Shown here piece by piece: positions 7,806 through 14,469 of a stretch of DNA of 32,290 nt (the stretch's first letter is position 1; the number at the start of each line of letters is the position of its first letter). Under the pieces are notes generated by a model, which did no database searches, was not told the origin of the DNA, and was given only the letters and a program-made list of their open reading frames with translations. This DNA comes from an uncultured Planctomycetota bacterium. Lineage in GTDB: Bacteria > Planctomycetota > GCA-002687715 > CAIWVZ01. Where the stretch lies: NCBI GenBank assembly GCA_903916245.1, contig CAIWVZ010000400.1, positions 1 through 32,290 of the forward strand, written 5' to 3'. A program made the position numbers and the translations under genes.

Positions 7806-8918
7806 TCAGCCGCGCTTGCGGCGTTTCATCCAAAGGCCGTCGAGAATTTTCTCCGCTTCCGGGAGGCGGTCGTAGAGGCGCCGCGGCTTCTTGCGCAGCG
7901 CCGGCTCCGAAAGCAGCGCGGACGTGAGGAACGGCAGGGCGACCGTGACGTCGGAACGCAGGTAGACGCTGTCGATTTCGACGCACTCCGCCGACGTCTT
8001 GCCCCACGTGTGACCTTCGCCGGCGGTGCAGGAAGAGAGAGCGCCGTTGTCCACGACGTCGACGCACACCTGCACGTCGATGTCGAAACCGCGGGCGTCG
8101 ACTCCGAGGATCTGCGACAGAAGCGGTTCACCCTGAAGGGTGTAGTTCTTCGGGACACCGCCACCGACGATCCACACCGCCGCCTGACCGTCCTTCGCGC
8201 GAGCGAGGTTCTGAAGCGCCGCCATCTGATAGACGTCGCGGGCGACGTCGAGGCGGAACTTGAAGCCCTTCGGATCTTCCCGCTCGAGTTTCACCACGTT
8301 CAAATAGATGCTTCCGTCCTGCGGAGCACCGACGAAAATCGGAACGCCCTGTCGGAAGCACGTCGCCAAGAGGGACGGACGAGAAATCCCCTTCTCGTCT
8401 TCGAGCGCGGCGACCACCCGTCCGAGTTCGTAATGGAACTCGGCGGTCGTCATCGGCTTCGCGAACGGTTTGGACTTGAGCACCTTGCAGAAGAACAGAT
8501 CGGTATCGAGCAGAACGTCCTCGTCGAACCCGATGTCGTAGATGCGGATGATGCGATCCTTGCGATAGACGCGATCGTCCGCGTGAGGGTTGACCTCGTG
8601 GAGAACGAATCCGAGGGTCCGGTGAAGGTCGTGGTAGAGATTCGCCCCGGTCGTCGTGAGGCACGAGACGTAGCCCGCTTCGATCATGGGAATGAGGCAG
8701 GAAAGATGCATGCCCGCAGGCGTCATGGCACCGCTCACCGTCATGAACACGGTGTGGTCGTCCGCGATGCTCTTGCGCATCAGCCGATGCGCTTCACGCA
8801 TGCCGCGCCCCGCGTACGCCGGGAAGGCGGTTTCCAAAATCTGGCGCGCGGTTTCCGTACCGGTCATGGCCGGAGGGGCGATGGGACGGGTCGACGGCTT
8901 CTTCGATCGGGGCTTCAT
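7806..8918 (-). CDS. Deoxyhypusine synthase-like protein (polyamine-type aminobutyltransferase)
   Basis: 370 residues of the deoxyhypusine synthase family, whose members transfer an aminobutyl group from spermidine using NAD. In eukaryotes and archaea the acceptor is eIF5A/aIF5A, which bacteria lack; bacterial relatives are linked to polyamine synthesis, so homospermidine-type chemistry is more likely, but this is inference. Visible family features are VSGAMTPAGM (61-70), TTTGANLYHDLH (88-99), IVGGGVPKNY (250-259) and HTWGKTSAE. Lys307 in WGK aligns with the lysine that forms the covalent intermediate in human DHS (SWGK). The TTTGANLYHD segment differs from the AGGVEED of true DHS, marking the bacterial-type clade. 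A basic N-terminal tail precedes the domain. The ATG at 8918 has no Shine-Dalgarno but has TAGAAC 6 nt upstream. No other polyamine gene is adjacent. Confidence 0.88.
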   Translation of the reverse strand: MKPRSKKPSTRPIAPPAMTGTETARQILETAFPAYAGRGMREAHRLMRKSIADDHTVFMTVSGAMTPAGMHLSCLIPMIEAGYVSCLTTTGANLYHDLHRTLGFVLHEVNPHADDRVYRKDRIIRIYDIGFDEDVLLDTDLFFCKVLKSKPFAKPMTTAEFHYELGRVVAALEDEKGISRPSLLATCFRQGVPIFVGAPQDGSIYLNVVKLEREDPKGFKFRLDVARDVYQMAALQNLARAKDGQAAVWIVGGGVPKNYTLQGEPLLSQILGVDARGFDIDVQVCVDVVDNGALSSCTAGEGHTWGKTSAECVEIDSVYLRSDVTVALPFLTSALLSEPALRKKPRRLYDRLPEAEKILDGLWMKRRKRG

Positions 8919-8924
8919 GCGGGT

Positions 8925-8953
8925 GTTCTAACGCCCGGTTCCCCTCGCGTCGA
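8925..8953 (-). promoter_or_regulatory. Candidate promoter of the DHS-like gene
   Basis: TCGACG, a 17-bp spacer and TAGAAC on the minus strand each match four of six consensus positions. The -10 ends 6 nt before the ATG, leaving no room for a Shine-Dalgarno leader. This suggests a leaderless transcript. Confidence 0.42.
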
Positions 8954-8960
8954 CGGGAAG

Positions 8961-8988
8961 CGACCCGGCGGTTGTCACGACCGGGTCG
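8961..8988. repeat. Perfect inverted repeat around the HAD-gene -35 element
   Basis: CGACCCGG (8961-8968) and CCGGGTCG (8981-8988) are a perfect 8-bp inverted repeat separated by 12 bp that contain the TTGTCA hexamer. The site lies between divergent starts, so it is not a terminator. A dimeric repressor operator is the simplest reading. High GC makes chance repeats more common. Confidence 0.4.
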
Positions 8989-9000
8989 GAAACGGAGCAT
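8972..9000 (+). promoter_or_regulatory. Candidate promoter of the HAD hydrolase gene
   Basis: TTGTCA (five of six to TTGACA), a 17-bp spacer and GAGCAT (three of six to TATAAT), ending 6 nt before the ATG at 9007. A GGAG within the -10 region could alternatively be a Shine-Dalgarno for a promoter further upstream, so a leaderless call is less sure here. Confidence 0.4.
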
Positions 9001-9006
9001 GGCTCC

Positions 9007-9693
9007 ATGACTCCCGGCCTCCGCCAAACCCTGCTCGTCGACGCGGACGACACGCTTTGGGAGAACAACAGCTACTTCATCGAAGCGCTCGTGCGGTTTC
9101 TCGACCGCATGGAAGAACTCGGGCAACCGCGCCAGATCGTCGAACGAACCCTTCGCGAGCGCGAACGCGCTCGGACGCGTATCGGCGGTTACGGGTCGTT
9201 GAATTTCGCGGCGTCGCTCGAAGAGACGGCCGAGATTCTTCTCGGGTCCGTGCCCCCCGACCTCTCCGCCGAAATCGACGGACTCGGCCGTGGGATCTAT
9301 CACCACGCGATCGAATTGCTCCCTCGCGTCCGGGAAACCGCGGCGACCCTCGCTCAACGCCATGACCTTTGGATCGTCACGAAGGGTCACCTAGCCGAGC
9401 AACTCGGGAAGGTCGAACGCTCTGGCCTCCGCCCCTACTTCAAGGGCGTGGAGGTGATGCGCGAGAAGGACCCGGGGTCGTACGCGGAAATCATCGCTCG
9501 GCACGGCTTCGATCTTTCCCGCACGTGGATGATCGGAAATTCGCCGAAGTCGGACATCGTCGCTTCCGCCGCCGCGGGGCTTCGAACGGTCTACGTTCCC
9601 CATCGCACTCTGTGGGAATTGGAAGAAGCCTCGATGACCCGGCCGCCGACTCTCACGCTCGTCACGTTTCAGGACCTTCTTCTTCACTTCTGA
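9007..9693 (+). CDS. HAD-superfamily hydrolase (phosphatase-like)
   Basis: Cytoplasmic HAD-fold hydrolase of 228 residues, probably a small-molecule phosphatase; the substrate cannot be read from sequence. Motif I is LLVDADDTLW, giving the nucleophile Asp12 and the acid/base Asp14. Motif II is the Thr of IVTKG in the middle of the chain. Motif IV is IGNSPKSDI, with the metal-binding Asp, followed by AAAGLRTVYV. An all-helical cap (about 20-110) follows motif I, as in type C1 HADs. The ATG at 9007 fits the motif I position. The last 10 bp overlap the 3' end of the convergent comF-like gene, and no terminator is seen. Confidence 0.88.
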   Translation: MTPGLRQTLLVDADDTLWENNSYFIEALVRFLDRMEELGQPRQIVERTLRERERARTRIGGYGSLNFAASLEETAEILLGSVPPDLSAEIDGLGRGIYHHAIELLPRVRETAATLAQRHDLWIVTKGHLAEQLGKVERSGLRPYFKGVEVMREKDPGSYAEIIARHGFDLSRTWMIGNSPKSDIVASAAAGLRTVYVPHRTLWELEEASMTRPPTLTLVTFQDLLLHF

Positions 9694-10361
9694 TCGGGAG
9701 CGCGCGCGACGACCAAGGCGTGGACATCGGCCGCCCCGCCGAGTCGCAACGCCGACGCGGCGGCCGAGATCGTGGCTCCGGTCGTGACCACGTCGTCCAC
9801 GAGTAGGACACGAACGCCGTCGAGTCTCGGAGCGGTGAACGCTCCGGCGAGATTCGCGAGACGCGCGGCGCGATCGAGACCCGACTGCGCCGTGCGGTGT
9901 CGACGCGCGAGCAGTCGGGGAAGCATGGGAGCGCCCGTCGCCCCGACAAGAGGAGACGCCAACACCTCCGCCTGATTGAACCCACGAACGAGTCGACGCA
10001 GCGGCGACATCGGCATGGGAACGATCGCGTCGAACCGCGGGCGGAGCCCCTGCGCCCGCGCGGTCAGTTTGTTCACGAAGGCGGTCGCCGCGTGCGTGTC
10101 GCGACCGAACTTCAGACGCAAGAGGAGATCGCGGACCTCACCCTCGAACCACGCGAGGGCGTCCACCCGCGTGCCGCACGGGGCACAACGGATCGGCGGC
10201 TCGGGGCGAGCGAAGATGCGGACGTCGCACGACGGGCAGAGGCGATCTTCCGCGGCGACGGAATCGCACCCCGCACACGTCGGAGGAAACCACCACCCAA
10301 GGTCGAACCAGGCGAGCACGCGGCTTCGCCATGTCGGTATCTTCGTCGCGTCGCGTCTCAT
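9684..10361 (-). CDS. ComF-family phosphoribosyltransferase-like protein
   Basis: 225 residues. An N-terminal zinc-ribbon-like part has three Cys pairs (C29/C32, C42/C45, C59/C62). A type I PRTase-fold domain follows, with the PRPP-binding signature VLLVDDVVTTGAT about 40 residues from the end. The family is named for competence ComF/GntX and is tied to DNA uptake in some bacteria; its activity here is unknown. The segment PRLLARRHRTAQSGLDRAAR is typical of ComF. I use the ATG at 10361; the track uses a TTG three codons earlier. It lies 15 bp downstream of the membrane-protein gene on the same strand. No other competence gene is in the window, and the 3' end overlaps the HAD gene. Confidence 0.87.
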   Translation of the reverse strand: MRRDATKIPTWRSRVLAWFDLGWWFPPTCAGCDSVAAEDRLCPSCDVRIFARPEPPIRCAPCGTRVDALAWFEGEVRDLLLRLKFGRDTHAATAFVNKLTARAQGLRPRFDAIVPMPMSPLRRLVRGFNQAEVLASPLVGATGAPMLPRLLARRHRTAQSGLDRAARLANLAGAFTAPRLDGVRVLLVDDVVTTGATISAAASALRLGGAADVHALVVARAPDQK

Positions 10362-10376
10362 CGGACGCAAGACGCT

Positions 10377-10964
10377 TCATCGATCCGAATCGTCCTCCGG
10401 ATCGATCGACGACGACGGCGCCTCCGCACTTTTTTCGGGAGGCAGCGAAAGAACGTGGCGCAAGCGCGTGATGTAGGTTTCGATCGTGTCCTCGTCGTTG
10501 CGGGGGACGCCGAGAAGCGCACCGATCTCGAGAGTCAGTTCGCGGTTCTTGCCGAACGGCCAGCTGTGCTCGGTCACGATGTCGCGAATGATGCGCCGAA
10601 ACTGCCACTGCGAGAAACGTCGTACCGAAATCCCGAGGACGAGACACAAACCCGCGACGCACACGAGCCACATGAGCGCGAACAGCGGCCACGGATGGCC
10701 CTTCATGTAGCCGCCGGGAGCATGCTCGGCGAGAAGGTCGCGGAACTGGTGCAGAAGCAACGCGATCATGACAACGGCACCGCCGAGGATCGTCTGATGC
10801 TTCCGGAAGACCGACGAGCGAAGGTGGCGGAGGCCGCCCTCGTAGACACCGAAGTACTCTTCGAACTGTTGACGCGGCTTGCTCCAGAGAGCGGCGGTGC
10901 AAATGAAATACACCCCCGCCATCCCGAGGATTCCTACAAGGAAATCGAAGTCGTAGTCGACCAT
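10377..10964 (-). CDS. Three-helix membrane protein of unknown function
   Basis: Not assigned to a family. The 195-residue form from the ATG at 10964 (MVDYDFDF) has three strongly hydrophobic stretches: FLVGILGMAGVYFICTAALW, then ILGGAVVMIALLLH, then PLFALMWLVCVAGLCLVLGI. A mostly soluble C-terminal half of about 85 residues follows, rich in charges and ending in an acidic DPEDDSDR tail. The track extends 20 codons further upstream; that extension (MWGGISRIHRCGHR) lacks support and runs against the first helix. It lies 15 bp before the comF-like gene on the same strand and is probably in an operon with it, divergent from gatC. Confidence 0.75.
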   Translation of the reverse strand: MVDYDFDFLVGILGMAGVYFICTAALWSKPRQQFEEYFGVYEGGLRHLRSSVFRKHQTILGGAVVMIALLLHQFRDLLAEHAPGGYMKGHPWPLFALMWLVCVAGLCLVLGISVRRFSQWQFRRIIRDIVTEHSWPFGKNRELTLEIGALLGVPRNDEDTIETYITRLRHVLSLPPEKSAEAPSSSIDPEDDSDR

Positions 10965-11043
10965 CCGCGTCTTGCCCGCCGTCCTGTGTCCGCACCGATG
11001 AATGCGGGAAATCCCGCCCCACACATAGTTTCCGATGCGGGCG

Positions 11044-11063
11044 CGTCGGCGTCAACGCCGACG
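11044..11063. repeat. Perfect hairpin in the gatC upstream region
   Basis: CGTCGGCG-TCAA-CGCCGACG, an 8-bp stem with a 4-nt loop, about 10 bp before the candidate -35 of gatC. The site is between divergent genes, so an operator or cruciform-type element is more plausible than a terminator. Function unknown. Confidence 0.4.
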
Positions 11064-11073
11064 GAACATCGCG

Positions 11074-11102
11074 TTGCGACGAAGCCCCGGGATCCCTAGG
11101 AT
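11074..11102 (+). promoter_or_regulatory. Candidate promoter of gatCAB
   Basis: TTGCGA, a 17-bp spacer and TAGGAT, each matching four of six consensus positions. The expected start is near 11109, giving a leader of about 30 nt before the gatC ATG at 11139. Confidence 0.5.
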
Positions 11103-11138
11103 GGCGCGGCTTTTCCCTACGGGATCGCCCTTCAGCCC

Positions 11139-11435
11139 ATGAACATCTCCAAAGAGGACGTCGTCAAGACGCTGCGACTCGCCCGTCTTGAAGTTCCGGA
11201 TGCCGAACTGCCGGACCTCGTCCGCGAGTTCGATTCCATCGTCAAGTACGTCGAAGCGGTGGCGGCGGTCGACCTCCGGGGCGTCGAACCCCTATCGCAC
11301 GGCGGCGACGCACGCGACGTCTTCCGTGACGACGTCGTGACGCCGTCGCTTCCGGCGGACGTCGCCATCGGCAACGCTCCGGACACCGCGGGCGGGTGCT
11401 TCCGCGTCCCCCGCGTGATCGCGGAGCCGTCATGA
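11139..11435 (+). CDS. gatC: Aspartyl/glutamyl-tRNA amidotransferase subunit C
   Basis: Small subunit of the GatCAB transamidosome that stabilises GatA-GatB. It has 98 residues, the normal size. The N-terminal helices ISKEDVVKTLRLARLEV and the LVREFDSIVKYVEAVAAVDL stretch match the family. The segment GVEPLSHGGDARDVFRDDVV corresponds to the conserved GV-P-(T/M/L)...LR-D part, and the C-terminal FRVPRVI to the usual F-VPKV-. It is first of three genes; its stop overlaps the gatA start (ATGA), so stoichiometry is probably set by translational coupling. Confidence 0.93.
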   Translation: MNISKEDVVKTLRLARLEVPDAELPDLVREFDSIVKYVEAVAAVDLRGVEPLSHGGDARDVFRDDVVTPSLPADVAIGNAPDTAGGCFRVPRVIAEPS

Positions 11436-12904
11436 CCGGCCCCCTCTCCCTGACGGCTCTCGCCGACTCCGTCCGCTCGGGCGCTCGGACTTCCGTCGAC
11501 ATCGCCACCGAGTACCTCGACCGCATCGAGCGTCGTTCCGATCTCGGCGCCTTCCTCGCCGTCGATCGGGCACGCACGCTCGCCGAAGCGGTGGCCGTCG
11601 ACGCACGGGTCGCACGTGGTGAATCACTTCCCCTCGCGGGCGTTCCGGTCGCCGTGAAGGACAACATCCACGCCATCGGATTTCCGACGACCTGCGCGAG
11701 TCGCATCCTCGAAGGCTTCCGTCCGCCGTTCGACGCCACCGTCGTCGAGAAGTTGCGGGCGGCGGGTGCGGTCGTCCTCGGAAAGACGAACCTCGACGAA
11801 TTCGCGATGGGGTCGTCGACCGAAAACTCGGCCTTCACCCCATGTCGCAATCCATGGGCGAACGATCGAATCCCGGGAGGATCGAGCGGGGGCTCCGCAG
11901 CCGCCGTCGCCGCGAATCTCGCCCCGGCGGCCCTCGGCAGCGACACCGGCGGTTCCATCCGCCAACCCGCCGCCCTCACGGGGACCGTCGGTCTGAAACC
12001 GACGTATGGTCGCGTGTCCCGATACGGCTTGGTCGCATTCGGTTCGTCGCTCGATCAGGTCGGCCCCATGACCCGCCGCGTCGAAGACGCCGCGATTCTG
12101 CACGACGTCCTTTCGGGACACGATCCGAAGGACGCCACGACGTCGGCTCGCGACCACGAACCGACCGCCCCTCGGGTTCGAGACGGCGTCCGCGGGCTCC
12201 GCATCGGCCTTCCGGACGAGTACTTCGGAGACGCGGTCGACCCGGAGATCCGCGTATCCGTCGAAAACGCCGGCCGCGCCCTCGAAGCCGCCGGAGCGGT
12301 GCTGAAGCGCGTCTCGCTTCCCCACACGCCCCACGCGATCCCCACCTACTACATCGTCGCCACGTCCGAAGCGTCGTCGAATCTCGCACGCTACGACGGC
12401 GTCCACTACGGTCGCCGCCATCCGGAGGCGGTCGACATCGCGTCGCTGTTCACGGGCTCGCGCTCGGCCTACCTCGGCAAGGAAGTCAAGCGCCGCATCC
12501 TGCTCGGGACGTGGTGCCTTTCTTCCGGGTTCTACGACGCTTTCTACGATCGCGCTCTGCGTATCCGGTCGCTCTTGAAGGCCGACTTCGACGCGGCCTT
12601 CCGCGACGTCGACGTCGTCCTCTGCCCCACCACCCCGACTCCGGCGTGGCGTCTCGGAGAAAAGATCTCGGATCCGGTGCAGATGTACGTGGCCGACATC
12701 CTGACGGGCGCCTGCAACCTCGCGGGTATTCCGGGGCTCGCCGTTCCGTGCGGCATCACCGAGCGAACGGGGACGCGTTTACCCATCGGCGCCCAACTCA
12801 TGGGCCCGGCGTGGTCCGAATCGCTTCTTCTGCGCGCCGGTGCGGTGATCGAAGCGGCTTGCTGGGATCCTTCCTTCGTCCCGTCCTCGGGGAGCGCATC
12901 ATGA
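11432..12904 (+). CDS. gatA: Aspartyl/glutamyl-tRNA amidotransferase subunit A
   Basis: Amidase that hydrolyses glutamine and channels ammonia to GatB. It has 490 residues. The amidase-signature triad is intact: Lys76 (VAVKDN), Ser151 (GGSSGGS) and the nucleophile Ser175 (DTGGSIRQP). These three residues keep the same spacing as Lys79/Ser154/Ser178 of Staphylococcus aureus GatA. The GLKPTYGRVSRYGLVAFGSS segment is typical of true GatA rather than other amidases. It starts in an ATGA overlap with gatC and ends in another with gatB. Confidence 0.96.
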   Translation: MTGPLSLTALADSVRSGARTSVDIATEYLDRIERRSDLGAFLAVDRARTLAEAVAVDARVARGESLPLAGVPVAVKDNIHAIGFPTTCASRILEGFRPPFDATVVEKLRAAGAVVLGKTNLDEFAMGSSTENSAFTPCRNPWANDRIPGGSSGGSAAAVAANLAPAALGSDTGGSIRQPAALTGTVGLKPTYGRVSRYGLVAFGSSLDQVGPMTRRVEDAAILHDVLSGHDPKDATTSARDHEPTAPRVRDGVRGLRIGLPDEYFGDAVDPEIRVSVENAGRALEAAGAVLKRVSLPHTPHAIPTYYIVATSEASSNLARYDGVHYGRRHPEAVDIASLFTGSRSAYLGKEVKRRILLGTWCLSSGFYDAFYDRALRIRSLLKADFDAAFRDVDVVLCPTTPTPAWRLGEKISDPVQMYVADILTGACNLAGIPGLAVPCGITERTGTRLPIGAQLMGPAWSESLLLRAGAVIEAACWDPSFVPSSGSAS

Positions 12905-14346
12905 GCACCACCCTCGAACGCTGGGAGCCGGTGATCGGACTCGAAGTGCACGTGCAACTCGGCACGGACACGAAGATGTTCTGCGGCTGCCGCAACCTGT
13001 TCGGCGCACCGCCGAACGCGCTCACGTGTCCCGTGTGCCTCGGGCTTCCGGGCGCATTGCCCGTACCCAATCGCAAAGCCGCGGAACTCGCGATCCGGTT
13101 CGGCCTCGCGGTCGGCGGAACGATCGCGGAAGTCACCCGCTTCGATCGCAAGCAGTACTTCTACCCCGACCTGCCGAAGGGCTACCAAATCTCCCAAGAC
13201 AAGGGGCCGATCGTGACGGGCGGCGCCGTCACGACGTCCTTCTTCGGGGACGGAAAGACGATCCGTCTCATCCGCGCCCATCTCGAAGAAGACGCGGGCA
13301 AGGGCCAGCACGAAGAATCGGGCGGTTCGACACTCGTCGACCTGAACCGCTGCGGCATTCCTCTCCTCGAGATCGTGAGCGCCCCGGATCTTCGATCGGC
13401 CGAGGACGCGTGGGCCTACCTCAACGAACTCCGTCTCACGCTGCGCACCCTCGACATCTCCGAGTGCGACATGGAGAAGGGGTCACTGCGGTGCGACGTC
13501 AACGTCTCCATTCGCCCGCGCGGAACCATACCGTTCGGCGACCGCGTCGAACTCAAGAACCTGAATTCGTTCCGTGGCGTCGAACGCGCCATCCGGCACG
13601 AAATCGAGCGCCAAGCCGCGCTCCTCGAAGCCGGCGGAAAGATCGAGCTCGAAACGCGCCTGTGGGACGACGAAAAGGGCGAATCACGCCTGATGCGAAA
13701 GAAGGAGTCCGCTCCGGACTACCGCTACTTCCCCGATCCGGACCTCCCTCCGTTCGCCGTCGGGCGCGCGTGGGTCGATCGCGTCGCCGCGGAGGCTCCC
13801 GAATTGCCGCTCAAGCGGCTCGAACGCTACACGAGCGTCTACGGCCTCTCCGACTACGACTCCAAGGTCCTCATCACGGATCCGTCGATCTGTCGCTACT
13901 TCGAAGAGACGACGGCCCTCTGCAACGACCCGAAAAACGCCGCGAACTGGATCACTTCCGAACTCTTCGGGCTCATGAAGGGTGGCGTGTCGATCGACGA
14001 CGTGAAGGTGCGTCCGACGCACATCGCCGAACTCGTGGCCCTCGTGAAGGCCGGCACGCTCAACGTACGCTCGGCGCGTGAAGTTTTGGCGAAGCAGTAC
14101 GAAGACCCGCGCCCGGCGAAGGAATGGGTCGAAAAGCTCGGCCTCGTCCAAGTGTCCGACCGCGACGCCCTCGTGGCGATCATCCGCAAGGGAATGGAAA
14201 TGAACCCGAAGGCGGTCGCCGACCTCAAGGCCGGCAAGGAAAAGGCGGCGGGAGCGATCGTCGGCTATGCGATGAAGGAAACGAAGGGCCGCGGCAATCC
14301 CGCGATCCTGAACGAGATCCTCGCGGAGCTGTTGAAGACGCTCTGA
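12901..14346 (+). CDS. gatB: Aspartyl/glutamyl-tRNA amidotransferase subunit B
   Basis: Kinase/transamidase subunit that activates the side-chain carboxylate of Glu-tRNA(Gln) or Asp-tRNA(Asn) with ATP and amidates it. It has 481 residues, the normal length. Family marks are VIGLEVHVQL at the N-terminus, the zinc-site cysteines in MFCGC and LTCPVCLGLPGALPVPN, and KQYFYPDLPKGYQISQ. Further marks are IHLEE-type RAHLEEDAGK, the cradle segment YRYFPDPDLPP, and a C-terminal YqeY-like tail ending GRGNPAILNEILAELLK. It is the last gene of gatCAB. Presence of the complex suggests that GlnRS, AsnRS or both are missing or supplemented in this genome. Confidence 0.96.
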   Translation: MSTTLERWEPVIGLEVHVQLGTDTKMFCGCRNLFGAPPNALTCPVCLGLPGALPVPNRKAAELAIRFGLAVGGTIAEVTRFDRKQYFYPDLPKGYQISQDKGPIVTGGAVTTSFFGDGKTIRLIRAHLEEDAGKGQHEESGGSTLVDLNRCGIPLLEIVSAPDLRSAEDAWAYLNELRLTLRTLDISECDMEKGSLRCDVNVSIRPRGTIPFGDRVELKNLNSFRGVERAIRHEIERQAALLEAGGKIELETRLWDDEKGESRLMRKKESAPDYRYFPDPDLPPFAVGRAWVDRVAAEAPELPLKRLERYTSVYGLSDYDSKVLITDPSICRYFEETTALCNDPKNAANWITSELFGLMKGGVSIDDVKVRPTHIAELVALVKAGTLNVRSAREVLAKQYEDPRPAKEWVEKLGLVQVSDRDALVAIIRKGMEMNPKAVADLKAGKEKAAGAIVGYAMKETKGRGNPAILNEILAELLKTL

Positions 14347-14353
14347 ATCGAGA

Positions 14354-14395
14354 CGCGGATCCGACGGAGCGTTGCGACGCCCTGCCGGATCCGCG
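14354..14395. terminator. Long-loop inverted repeat after gatB
   Basis: CGCGGATCCG (14354-14363) and CGGATCCGCG (14386-14395) form a perfect 10-bp stem with a 22-nt loop, 7 nt after the gatB stop. Each arm contains the self-complementary CGGATCCG. There is no U-tract; a terminator or mRNA 3'-end structure is inferred. The rest of the 123-bp gap to the sulfatase shows nothing else clear. Confidence 0.4.
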
Positions 14396-14469
14396 AAGAT
14401 CGCAGCGTCGCGCGTCGTCGAAGCAGTTCCGCTTCGTCGCGTCGGCACGCCCCGAAGGGTCCTTCACCG

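Noticed and set aside
7441-14346. In-frame UGA selenoprotein candidates
   Set aside because: Gene ends in this stretch coincide with family-typical C-termini or overlaps with the next gene, and no frame continued with homology after a TGA.
14347-14469. Possible tRNA or small RNA between gatB and the sulfatase
   Set aside because: No T-loop consensus, anticodon arm or acceptor pairing could be fitted; only the BamHI-like inverted repeat is clear.
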